Positions 16,740 to 24,415 of a stretch of DNA of 56,099 nt are shown here, in pieces. Below the pieces are notes generated by a model, which was not told the DNA's origin, did not search any database, and was given only the letters and a program-made list of their open reading frames with translations. The stretch is from Candidatus Heimdallarchaeota archaeon (GTDB taxonomy: Archaea > Asgardarchaeota > Heimdallarchaeia > JABLTI01). How positions within the stretch are numbered: the stretch's first letter is position 1; every line of letters starts with the position of its first letter. The stretch covers positions 1 through 56,099 of the forward strand of contig DXJV01000095.1 of assembly GCA_019056785.1 (NCBI GenBank), given 5' to 3'. Position numbers and translations under genes: made by a program.

Positions 16740-17678
16740 TTACTGCTTTCGCTTTCTAACAAGAACAACCAATGCCATGAAAAGTCCAACACCAACAGTC
16801 GCACCTATTCCACCAACAAGCTTCAGTTCTTGATAAAGTGTTAATTCTGGCAAATCGAATTCTTCTCTTTTTAGATACAGTTCAGTTTTGCAAGTCACTT
16901 TATACCCCTTAAATTCTCCCTTCAAGGATGTTTTAAAACGATAACCCATTACCACACCACTTGTTTTATTCACTCCAAATAATAGCCCTGTGCTTATTTT
17001 CAGATTCTCAGTATCAGGGAGTAGTTTACCCCTTGTGTAAAGCTCCAAGTAAGCGATTGCTTCTTGTTCGTAATAGCTGGCATCATATTTACCGACAAAA
17101 TAATTATCGCTCCAGTCTAAATTTGTGTAATTTTCAGCCAGACTTTGTAAAAACAGCCAGCTTGTTTCATTTGCGGGCATAAAAAAGAATAAGAAATAGT
17201 CTACCCCTCCGGCTGCAGCAGTTTGACTGAAATTGTTTGTAAATTCAAAATCTGAAATAGTAAAGTCCATTATCGAAAATGCTTCAAAGAGATTCGCAAA
17301 AATGAAAAGAATATAATGGGTCTGGGAAGATGGGAAAGAAATAGTTCTATTTAGAGAGCCACAGGCTAAGGTGTAATTAAAAACAGCCGAACTTTGATTA
17401 TTGTAAGTGACCTGAAGCGGGAGAGATGCACTTTGTTTCTCACCCAAGAGTTGATGATAATTTGTCACAGCAAATTCATTATTGTCAAACGAAATTTGCA
17501 GGGAAGCTGTTGCGACTTGATAGGCAAATGTTTGTCCCGGCAGCAATTCATTCACTACTGCCTGCTCTTCCCAGTGTGTGGAAGAAAAACCAGTTGTTTG
17601 TGGAATAACTGCAAAACACGAAGCAAAAATAACCGATGGTAGAACCAAACTAAATAATAGAAAAGATTTTCTCATCAT
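16740..17678 (-). CDS. Surface protein with signal peptide and C-terminal anchor (paralogue of 17899-18858)
   Basis: 312 residues: signal segment (FLLFSLVLPSVIFASCF), an N-glycosylation-rich ectodomain (many NxS/T sites), one transmembrane segment (GIGATVGVGLFMALVVLV) and the basic end RKRKQ. The C-terminal half shares KISTGLLFGVNKTSGVVMGY and DLPELTLYQELKLVG with the next gene, so the two are tandem paralogues. The family and function are unknown to me; a surface-layer or adhesion role is inference. Base composition here is ordinary, unlike its paralogue. A T-rich stretch at 16672-16740 may end both this gene and the GTPase. Confidence 0.75.
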   Translation of the reverse strand: MMRKSFLLFSLVLPSVIFASCFAVIPQTTGFSSTHWEEQAVVNELLPGQTFAYQVATASLQISFDNNEFAVTNYHQLLGEKQSASLPLQVTYNNQSSAVFNYTLACGSLNRTISFPSSQTHYILFIFANLFEAFSIMDFTISDFEFTNNFSQTAAAGGVDYFLFFFMPANETSWLFLQSLAENYTNLDWSDNYFVGKYDASYYEQEAIAYLELYTRGKLLPDTENLKISTGLLFGVNKTSGVVMGYRFKTSLKGEFKGYKVTCKTELYLKREEFDLPELTLYQELKLVGGIGATVGVGLFMALVVLVRKRKQ

Positions 17679-17898
17679 ATGCCCCCAGAAAAGTAAGCTC
17701 TTTCATATTAATAAATTTACTTTATGAACTTTAACAGCAATATTGCTAGAGAAAAATAAGAAAGTAGTAATTAAAAGAAAAAAGATTAACATTCTTTCTT
17801 TTCGATAAAGGCAAATCATGAAAAATGTGACGAATTTATACTCGAATGCTAGTGAGAAAGAAAAACAAAAAGAAAGAATTATCATCCGAGTATAATAA

Positions 17899-18858
17899 CT
17901 ACCTACTAGGAAGTTTTTTTCTCCTGATTACGAGAAGAATGAGAGAGAAGCTACCAAGAGGGAGGAGAAGAAAAGCACCTTCCGCAAAACCGACAAATTG
18001 ATTTTCTTCATAAAGGGAGAGCTCAGGGAGAGAAAAAGCGCCTTGTAGGAGAACAAAATCAACCTCACCCTTCATTCGTGTTCCAGCTTCTTTGCCAGAA
18101 ACTGCACCCTTAACGCGTAAACCAAGTAAAACTCCCGTGGTTTTGTTAATAGCGAACATGAAACCGGTGTTGATGGACATTTTAATAGTATCATAAACAA
18201 TAGGTTTTCTAATAAAAACTTCAAAAAGCATGAGAGAAGAATCATTAATGAGAGAAGAAAATTTGAAACAATAATTTTCATTAGTATTAATTGATGAGCT
18301 AAAGTTATTATAATAATTAAGAAAAGAATTCCAAATGCTTTCATTTGAAGGGAAAACAAAGATAAATCTGTCGCCAATTGGGATGCCGGAAGACAGTGAG
18401 CCAGAGTTAAGCGGTGACCCTTCCATATACTCATAATACGCTTGCTGAAGCAAGTTAAAAGGTAGGTTTGAAAGAGAGGCGAGAAAGATACATGGGACTA
18501 GCTCGTGATTGGGAACAGAGAAAAATTGATTAGTAAAATTACAGGAAAGTGAATAATTAAAAAGAAAGTCTGTAGTGTTTACAACGGTAAGAATTATGGG
18601 AGTAGAAAGGGATTGAGACAAACCTTGAAATTGATAACGGTCGTTAACATTAAGCTCAGAACGGCCGATCTTGAAATAAAGGAAAGAACGATTAACTAGA
18701 TAGGTAAAATTATCACCAACGAGAGGGCAAGTAAGAACAGAAGAGGAACTAGAAGGAACAGCAGGCGAAAAGGAACCAATAGAAAGAAATGGAAAGAAAA
18801 CATCACCAAATAAAAAAGAGCACAAGAAAAGCATAACAACAACCTTTTTAACCATCAA
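17899..18858 (-). CDS. Surface protein with signal peptide and C-terminal anchor (paralogue of 16740-17678), strongly skewed composition
   Basis: 319 residues with a signal segment (VVVMLFLCSFLFGDVFF), a Ser/Asn/Phe-rich ectodomain with many NxS/T sites, the shared motif FAINKTTGVLLGLRV and FSLPELSLYEENQFVG, a C-terminal membrane segment and the basic tail RRKKLPSR. The coding strand is almost free of A at silent positions: the plus strand in 18700-18840 has only about 7 T in 120 bases. This is the opposite strand bias to that expected from purine-loaded coding strands. The function is unknown. Confidence 0.75.
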   Translation of the reverse strand: MMVKKVVVMLFLCSFLFGDVFFPFLSIGSFSPAVPSSSSSVLTCPLVGDNFTYLVNRSFLYFKIGRSELNVNDRYQFQGLSQSLSTPIILTVVNTTDFLFNYSLSCNFTNQFFSVPNHELVPCIFLASLSNLPFNLLQQAYYEYMEGSPLNSGSLSSGIPIGDRFIFVFPSNESIWNSFLNYYNNFSSSINTNENYCFKFSSLINDSSLMLFEVFIRKPIVYDTIKMSINTGFMFAINKTTGVLLGLRVKGAVSGKEAGTRMKGEVDFVLLQGAFSLPELSLYEENQFVGFAEGAFLLLPLGSFSLILLVIRRKKLPSR

Positions 18859-19093
18859 CTATAAACCACACAACTCGAAATTTAAATCAAGAGATAAAAG
18901 AAAAAGGGGGCCAAGGGATATTTAAAGGTTAATTTTTTTTCGAATAATAGAATTTGAAAACGGATGATAAAAAATGAATACTTGTAAAAAGTAAAATTGA
19001 CAAATTGTCTTTATAAGTGAGAAGAAAACTTTTCTCAGCTAAGAGAAACAATTTCCTATTGATTGAAAATATCCAAAGTACTTTTACCTTCAT

Positions 19094-19105
19094 TTCTCCG
19101 GAGAA
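19094..19105. promoter_or_regulatory. 12-base perfect palindrome, possible operator
   Basis: TTCTCCGGAGAA is fully self-complementary and is GC-richer than its surroundings. It lies about 110 bases upstream of the TATA box of the gene at 19278. A dimeric regulator site is possible; position and symmetry are the only evidence. Confidence 0.35.
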
Positions 19106-19215
19106 TGAAAAATTGGTTCTAATACCCAGATTAATAGTTGTTGTCCAACCAAAAGCGATTGAAAAAGCCGGAAAGAGCGTCAGTTAATTACGTTCAGGAT
19201 AAGAATTTGGGATGG

Positions 19216-19225
19216 TTTATATATA
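19216..19225 (+). promoter_or_regulatory. TATA box of the peptide-binding protein gene
   Basis: TTTATATATA, a near-ideal archaeal TATA sequence, ends 52 bases before the ATG at 19278. A start about 25 bases downstream would give a leader of about 28 bases that contains AAAGGAGATATAT just before the ATG. Confidence 0.65.
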
Positions 19226-19277
19226 GATTCAGCAAAAAAAATACTCAGTAATTCTTTTTGGAAAAAAGGAGATATAT

Positions 19278-21572
19278 ATGAAAAAAAGATTGAACGCCTT
19301 ACTACTCGTAAGTGTAATTTTAATACAAGGATCTTTTTTTGTTTTTCCAGCCATGTCAGTTGACTTGGAATTTGAGAAAATAACAAATAATTCCAAGGAC
19401 CTCAGAAGTAAAAGCCTTTATGGAACAAATGAACAGAATGCTACAGAACCACTTTTTACAATAGAAGCGTTAACAAATATCGGTCCAAGAGAGGACCTTC
19501 TCTCAGGGTTAAAAGAAGCTCTGGCGCCATTGAATATTGCTGTAAATATTAGAAATCTAACATGGGCAGATTTTGTCACAGAGTTGCTTATTTTTCACAA
19601 CTTCGATATGATGTACGTCGGATTCTCTTATAGCAATTTTGGCACGGATGCAAATGAAGTCTATAAGGAAGGAAACAATCTAAATGTTTGGGGCTATGAT
19701 ACAGCACTGGATTATAATGCAACATTGGGAACAGGACAGAATCAATGGTACATAGAACAGAATAAGTTAATTCTTCCAACAATTTCACAAGAAAGAATCG
19801 ACAATTATTGGAAATGGGAGAGCTATTTAATGGAAGAAATATTGCCATTAATACCAACCTTCACACCCTATCACTATGAAGCACAGTGGGATAATCTTGA
19901 AGGATATAATTACACTGAAGGGATTATTCAATCATGGGGAAAAATGGCTTGGAACGGGTTGCATCCTGGCCAAACCTCCAGCTCAGAACTTGTAGTATAT
20001 AATGGCAATTGGACGGATCTTAACCCCATAAATACCACACAAGTTGAAGATGACTACATCATAGAAAAAATCATGGACCCACTCGTATGGATGGATGCAA
20101 ATAAAATAGTCTATCCGCACATATTAACTAATTGGCAACATATTAATGATACTCACGTGAGATTAACCGTAAGAAAAGGCATAAAATGGCAGAGCGACCC
20201 AGAGGGACTGTTCCCAAATGAATATGTCGATGCACGAGATGTGTTCTTTACACTCTATACACTAAAAACAATTTCTAATAGAGATTTCAAGTGGATTAAA
20301 GACATAAAGATAATAGATGACTATACTGTAGACCTGTTTATAGACGAAGAACCGGGAACAACAACAAATGAACCATATGCAGACTTTCTATATGAACTGT
20401 GCAAAGTAAAATTGCTACCAGAACATTACTTAAATCAAACACAAAAGGTAGATGGGAAAACACCGGATACAAGCCATCCATCATGGAAAAAATTCTCATC
20501 AGAAGCATTCGGAACAGGATTATTCGAGCTAACAGCACATAATGCAAACGTCGAAACAATTCTGAGCGTTTTCCCACAGTGCTGGCACATGAATAAAACA
20601 GTCACAGAGTCAGACCCAAAATTAGAGTGGGAGAAACGATTCGGAGACTATGAAGGAGGAATAACAACACTAAAAATACTAACAATTGAGGACGAGGAAA
20701 ATGCAATCGAAAAATTTGAGAAAGGACAAATAGACAAAGTAGAAATAACCGCTTATCCAGAAAAAAAGGACGAATATATGGGAAATGCAAGCCTGAAGAT
20801 AAATAGAAAACTAAAGAAAGGATTCGAATGCTATGGATTTAATTTGAGAGAAAATAGAGGAACACCATTACAAAATAGAGATGTCTGCCCAAATAACCCA
20901 GATCTATCAATAGGCTTGGCAGTGAGAAAAGCAATCGCTCATGCAATAGATAAAGAAGCATTGAATGACAAATATAAAAACGGAGAATGGCACATAAATC
21001 ACCACCCCATATACCCAGACTATGGAATTTGGCTGAATCAAAAAATTGGGAGATATGAATACAATCTAACAAAAGCAAAAGAATACCTATTCTACGCAGG
21101 ATTCGAAACAGGACTGGATTCAGACGGAGATGGACTGACAGACATCTACGAAGTGGAAATAACACACACAAACAGACTGAAGGCAGACACAGATAATGAC
21201 GGAGCAACAGACGGAGAAGAAGTGAATGAACATTACACAGATCCAAATAATCCAGATACAGACGGAGACGAAATGCCAGACGGATGGGAGATACGATATA
21301 TGTTAAATCCATTGCTAAATGATTCAACAAGAGACGCAGACGACGATGGACTAAGCAACCTAGAGGAATATCAGCTGGGAACAGTGCCAATAAACCCAGA
21401 CACAGACGGAGATGGATTCACAGACAAAGAAGAAGTAACAGCCGGAACAGACCCACTAGACCCAAACGATTACCCAAAAACAAAAAAGACAGAGATAAGC
21501 TTAGGAGTAATAACAATACTAACAGGAGTAAGCATAACAACAATTTTACTGGTGAAAAAGAAAAAAAGGTGA
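19278..21572 (+). CDS. Family 5 (peptide/oligopeptide) substrate-binding protein fused to TSP3-like repeats and a membrane anchor
   Basis: 764 residues. After the signal segment, residues of about 50-610 form an SBP family 5 (DppA/OppA-like) binding protein: IIEKIMDPLVWMD, KWQSDPEGLFPNEYVDARDV, VRKAIAHAIDKEALND and the C-terminal AKEYLFYAGF. Then come four or five acidic repeats of the DSDGDGLTDIYEV / DTDNDGATDGEEV type, which bind calcium in TSP3 and dockerin-like domains. One transmembrane segment (about 740-757) and KKKKR end the protein. The repeats take the place of a lipid anchor and set the binding domain off the membrane. No ABC permease genes are nearby. GGAG precedes the ATG. Silent sites become steadily poorer in T towards the 3' end. 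Confidence 0.9.
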   Translation: MKKRLNALLLVSVILIQGSFFVFPAMSVDLEFEKITNNSKDLRSKSLYGTNEQNATEPLFTIEALTNIGPREDLLSGLKEALAPLNIAVNIRNLTWADFVTELLIFHNFDMMYVGFSYSNFGTDANEVYKEGNNLNVWGYDTALDYNATLGTGQNQWYIEQNKLILPTISQERIDNYWKWESYLMEEILPLIPTFTPYHYEAQWDNLEGYNYTEGIIQSWGKMAWNGLHPGQTSSSELVVYNGNWTDLNPINTTQVEDDYIIEKIMDPLVWMDANKIVYPHILTNWQHINDTHVRLTVRKGIKWQSDPEGLFPNEYVDARDVFFTLYTLKTISNRDFKWIKDIKIIDDYTVDLFIDEEPGTTTNEPYADFLYELCKVKLLPEHYLNQTQKVDGKTPDTSHPSWKKFSSEAFGTGLFELTAHNANVETILSVFPQCWHMNKTVTESDPKLEWEKRFGDYEGGITTLKILTIEDEENAIEKFEKGQIDKVEITAYPEKKDEYMGNASLKINRKLKKGFECYGFNLRENRGTPLQNRDVCPNNPDLSIGLAVRKAIAHAIDKEALNDKYKNGEWHINHHPIYPDYGIWLNQKIGRYEYNLTKAKEYLFYAGFETGLDSDGDGLTDIYEVEITHTNRLKADTDNDGATDGEEVNEHYTDPNNPDTDGDEMPDGWEIRYMLNPLLNDSTRDADDDGLSNLEEYQLGTVPINPDTDGDGFTDKEEVTAGTDPLDPNDYPKTKKTEISLGVITILTGVSITTILLVKKKKR

Positions 21573-21619
21573 AGAAAAAGAAGAAAAAACGTCTAAAAAA
21601 CACCTTTTCACCTTTTTTT
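21561..21619 (+). terminator. Hairpin with T-run after the peptide-binding protein
   Basis: A 13-base perfect inverted repeat (AAAAAAAGGTGAA at 21561-21573 and its complement at 21607-21619) brackets the stop codon and ends in seven T. Archaeal termination mainly needs the T-run; the stem may stabilise the mRNA end. Confidence 0.55.
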
Positions 21620-21710
21620 AAAAAAAAAATAAGAAAGGAAGAAAAGAAAGAAAAAAACATTCAATCACAAATTTTTTAAAGAAATAGAGAAACAAAAAGA
21701 ACAAAACAAA

Positions 21711-21819
21711 GGGCCCGTGGCACAGCTTGGTTAGCGCGCACGGCTGATAAAAGTAGCAGATGAGTCTGCTACCTTCGATTACTGTGAAGTCGCCGGTTCA
21801 AATCCGGCCGGGCCCACCA
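21711..21819 (+). tRNA. tRNA-Ile (GAU) with a 31-base intron at position 37/38, CCA encoded
   Basis: The acceptor stem GGGCCCG/CGGGCCC, the T arm GCCGG-TTCAAAT-CCGGC, discriminator A and an encoded CCA (21817-21819) are clear. The anticodon loop reads CTGATA-A around anticodon GAT once the intron at 21750-21780 is removed, restoring the stem CACGG/CTGTG (one G-U pair). The intron contains the hairpin GTAGCAG...CTGCTAC. Position 37/38 is the usual archaeal intron site cut by the tRNA endonuclease. The D stem has one A-C mismatch. This is the only tRNA I find in the window. Confidence 0.9.
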
Positions 21820-21828
21820 TTCTTTCTC

Positions 21829-22564
21829 TTATTTTATTTCCTCTATGAGGTGTCTATATGTGAACAGGAATTTTTTTCTATAGTGTGTTTTCACTATTTT
21901 TATTCCCACATCCCATAGAATGTCTGCTATCATTATCGTTGATCTTTCATAATCTTCTTTTTCTTCCGATATGAATTCCCTTGCTTCTTCATCATAATAT
22001 TCTGTTAGGAACAATTTTTTCAGGTATTGCATTTCTTTACTCTTTGGATTTTTATTGAGATGGTATAATGCTGTTACCAGATTTATTCTTGAGTTGTCAT
22101 ATTTCATCTTTGGGAACAGTTCTTTTATTTTTTCGAACAGGTTATTTTTCATTCCCATGTAAGCCATTGCCCATATTGCCAATGTTTTTAGTATTTCGTC
22201 TTCTTCTTTCAGATATTCTGGTATTTTCTTCTTAAATGCTTCATTTTTCCTGTGTGCCAGATAAATGATTATTTTTTGTTTCATTCCATAATAAGCATCA
22301 TCCAATAGTTCCAATAGTATTTTTTCTGCCACTTTATTGTTATTAGTGTAATAGAGCATTGGTAATATTGCACAATTTCTTTTTTCCATTGGCAATTTTT
22401 TGTAGTTTTTCTACAAGTTTTTCAGCGTCTATTTTTTCTTTTCGCCCTAGTGCCAGTATTTCTTCAGCAATCTCTCCGGGGAGTTCTTTCTCGAGATCTT
22501 CTCTTACTGCCTTTGGTATATTTATAATTCTACTATCCTTCTCATTTGATGTTGATTCTGACAT
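21829..22564 (-). pseudogene. Helical-repeat (HEAT-like) protein split by a one-base shift in an A6 tract
   Basis: The upstream frame (from ATG 22564) encodes about 55 residues, INIPKAVREDLEKELPGEIA and VEKLQK, then runs out after 18 unrelated residues. The downstream frame gives RNCAILPMLYYTNNNKVAEK, then helical repeats (KIIIYLAHRKNEAFKKKIPE and others) to the stop at 21829. Removing one A from the six at 22396-22401 joins them as EKLQKLPMEKRNCAIL, a protein of about 244 residues. It may be a sequencing error, a pseudogene or programmed slippage. The downstream frame taken alone (21829-22395) would still give a 188-residue protein. The function is unknown; helical repeats suggest a binding scaffold. 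Confidence 0.6.
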
Positions 22565-22706
22565 TTTTGTATACTCTTCTTGCTAGTTTCTTTTTCACTT
22601 TTTCTTTATATTTTTCCGGTACTTTAATGTATAATCTCCCTATTTTTGCTTTCAGCAGTTCTGTTATCTGTTCCACTTCTTTTGCATTATCTCTGATATC
22701 ATCCAT
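22542..22706 (-). CDS. Small basic protein (54 residues), or the 3' end of a decayed gene
   Basis: An ATG at 22706 opens a frame of 54 codons (MDDIRDNAKEVEQITELL, then KIGRLYIKVPEKYKEKVKKK) whose stop overlaps the start of the next reading frame by about 20 bases, a pattern seen in coupled operons. The frame stays open for about 11 codons upstream of the ATG, with a plausible peptide, so it may be the tail of a longer gene broken further upstream. Codon use (AGA, ATA, AAA) matches its neighbours. Confidence 0.4.
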   Translation of the reverse strand: MDDIRDNAKEVEQITELLKAKIGRLYIKVPEKYKEKVKKKLARRVYKNVRINIK

Positions 22707-22742
22707 CAAATAAGCAAAGTTTGTATAATTGCTATGATCTTT

Positions 22743-22916
22743 TCAGCTTACCGGTATTATTCCTCTTTCCGTTATTATTAGTTTGTCAATTTCGAATTCA
22801 AACAGGTTACTCTTTACACAAACGACATTTCTTATTGCCATTTCTCCCACCTTTTCCAGTTCTTTTTGTATTTCATCTTCGAATGGTGTTCCTCGTGTTT
22901 TTGCATACTTTGTACT
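22743..22916 (-). pseudogene. Gene fragment, possibly nuclease-like (FEIDKLIITERG motif)
   Basis: An open frame without a good start encodes about 57 residues including GTPFEDEIQKELEKVGEMAI and LFEFEIDKLIITERGIIPV, then a TGA. The E-x-D-x-L-I-I-T pattern recalls NERD or PD-(D/E)XK-like nuclease domains, but the match is weak. With the small frame at 22542-22706 it may be the remains of one gene. Confidence 0.3.
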
Positions 22917-22977
22917 TTAATTTTATATTTAAAGACACAAATCTTTGAAGAATTGCGTGCCTTTTTTCTTGTAATAA

Positions 22978-23613
22978 AGTAAAATCTCCATCATTTTTTT
23001 AGACAATGAACCTTTTGAACAGCCATTCCATGTTGGTTATACCAGTCCAGATTCAGCCAATGTTGGCATGAATATCGAAATTGGTGTTGAAGGAGCGAGC
23101 TTTCAAGAAAATTTGATTTTCGGCTCCATTCAAATTAAAATTCCTACTGCAAGTATCCCCGTCTTATCGAAAGGTGAAACAAAAACCATCCAAGTTGTTG
23201 TAAATGCTTCAACAGCAGCCAGTACAGCAAAGGCTGTCAATTTAACGGTTCGACATTATAACACGAATGGGCTTCTTTGGGAAGAAACGAAAAGCGCTGA
23301 AATACAGATAGGGCAGATAATTCGTACCAACGTAATAACAACGGATGAATGGACCGACTGGGAAGAACTGGCACCGGCGATACCCACACAAGGTTTTAGT
23401 GGTTATGAGATCCCTACTACTTTCTCAATTGTCTTTGTCTTTACGATATTGACGATTGTTACCCATCGAAAAAAGAAGAAATTGAAACGCTATCCCAAGC
23501 GTTTCTTTTTTCTGTTAAAAACTATAATTGTGGTTGCAATGATGGATAAAAAAACTGTTGTGAAGAAAAAGCCCACAGAAGGAACAAGTGAGCCCTTTTC
23601 AAGGATTTGTTGA
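22978..23613 (+). pseudogene. 5'-truncated surface protein with Ig-like domain and C-terminal membrane segment
   Basis: The ATG at 23068 gives 181 residues, but a domain-like reading continues upstream without a start to 22978 (FEQPFHVGYTSPDSANVG), and no signal peptide is present. The body is beta-rich, with KGETKTIQVVVNASTAAS typical of archaeal surface Ig-like modules. A transmembrane segment (FSIVFVFTILTIVT) and a long basic tail that reads into the convergent gene follow. The gene looks cut at its 5' end where the decayed stretch 21829-22950 begins. Confidence 0.55.
23484..23511. terminator. Hairpin between convergent surface-protein genes
   Basis: GAAACGC at 23484-23490 and GCGTTTC at 23499-23505 form a 7-base stem with an 8-base loop, followed by T6 on the plus strand and preceded by an A-rich run that gives T on minus. 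It lies where the two convergent genes end and could serve both. Confidence 0.5.
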
Positions 23614-24098
23614 GAAAAAAAGACTGTTGCATTTTCCCCTTCATTTAAGACACTAAAAGTATAATAAAAGCCTCCTAATCCGTCATTTCCTCCACGGATC
23701 AATGTGAAGATTTCTGAAACAGACTCACCAATTTCAAGAGTGCGATTTCTTAATGGCGTAGGCTCCCAAACACCTTGTATTAAATTAGCTACATTAACAC
23801 TAGCATTTGAGATGGCTAAAACAGTAATATTCACTTGAAGGACACCATTTTAATATACAGCGTCCGTACTCAAACTTCTAGGAGAATCCCATTCGATAAT
23901 TAACGTTGCGTTTTTAGAGGAATAAGGTTGGCTTTCATTACCAATTTGATAAAAATCTTCTATCGGCACTCTTCGGAAGCTCTCTATTAAAAGTGCATCA
24001 AAAGAAGGCATTTGTAGGAGCAAGCTCACAAGAAAAATGACACAAGTCAAAACCATTGCCTTAATTTCTTTTTGTTGTTTAGACAAGTCGACTTCCAC
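23490..24098 (-). pseudogene. Surface protein interrupted by an in-frame TAA
   Basis: The first part (from ATG 24098) has a signal segment (MVLTCVIFLVSLLLQM) and an ectodomain ending at STDAVY, then TAA at 23850-23852. The same frame continues at once with NGVLQVNITVLAISNAS through an Ig-like ectodomain to a transmembrane segment (VGFFFTTVFLSIIATTIIVF) and NRKKKRLG, stop at 23490. A single C-to-T change (CAA to TAA) would explain it. The whole would be about 202 residues. The second part alone has a GTG at 23834 but no signal peptide. Confidence 0.65.
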
Positions 24099-24118
24099 TC
24101 TCCTCCAGAACTATTTTA

Positions 24119-24232
24119 TTATGTAATAAAATCTATCCCAATTGTTATTAAAATGCATTTCGCAACAATAGACACTAGTACCAGTACACCAATTGGGACA
24201 TTGATCTGCCCAAGGACAAGCAGATTTTTCAT
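24119..24232 (-). CDS. Possible 37-residue membrane peptide
   Basis: ATG at 24232 opens MKNLLVLGQINVPIGVLVLV and continues hydrophobic to a TAA at 24119-24121, 20 bases before the start of the next gene on the same strand. The frame is open further up (YGIGLIFC before the ATG), so it may be a remnant of a longer membrane protein. It has no ribosome-binding site. It is the only coding signal I see in the 317-base gap 24099-24415. Confidence 0.28.
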   Translation of the reverse strand: MKNLLVLGQINVPIGVLVLVSIVAKCILITIGIDFIT

Positions 24233-24415
24233 GCAAAAAATCAAACCAATACCATAGTTATCATAAAGAATTAGTATAAAACAATAGAGGATTCACTCGA
24301 CAACAAATAAGTCATTTGATTTTTTTTTCATTTAAATAAAAGATTAAGTAAAATATTTGTTGAGGAATTTTTCTTCCTCTTTTTCAACTTTCTAATATAT
24401 ACTATTATTTTCTGT

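Larger units (their letters stand above)
18859..19277. other. Divergent intergenic region with promoter elements
   Basis: A 419-base A-rich region lies between the surface protein and the peptide-binding protein. It has a 12-base perfect palindrome (19094-19105), a second inverted repeat TTTCTC...GAGAAA near 19030-19047, and a TATA box (19216-19225) for the rightward gene. I see no coding frame or RNA gene. Confidence 0.5.

Noticed and set aside
19278..21572. Diversity-generating retroelement as the cause of the A-rich coding
   Set aside because: No reverse transcriptase and no template repeat are visible, and the bias is spread over silent sites of many genes instead of a variable region.
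21660..21830. Phage or integrase attachment site at the tRNA-Ile gene
   Set aside because: I looked for a copy of the tRNA 3' end to the right (22900-23100) and saw none, and no integrase gene is in the window.
22721..22948. Hydrophobic 75-residue reading frame on plus
   Set aside because: It runs antisense to the fragment at 22743-22916 and arises from T-rich DNA; no start signals and no domain.
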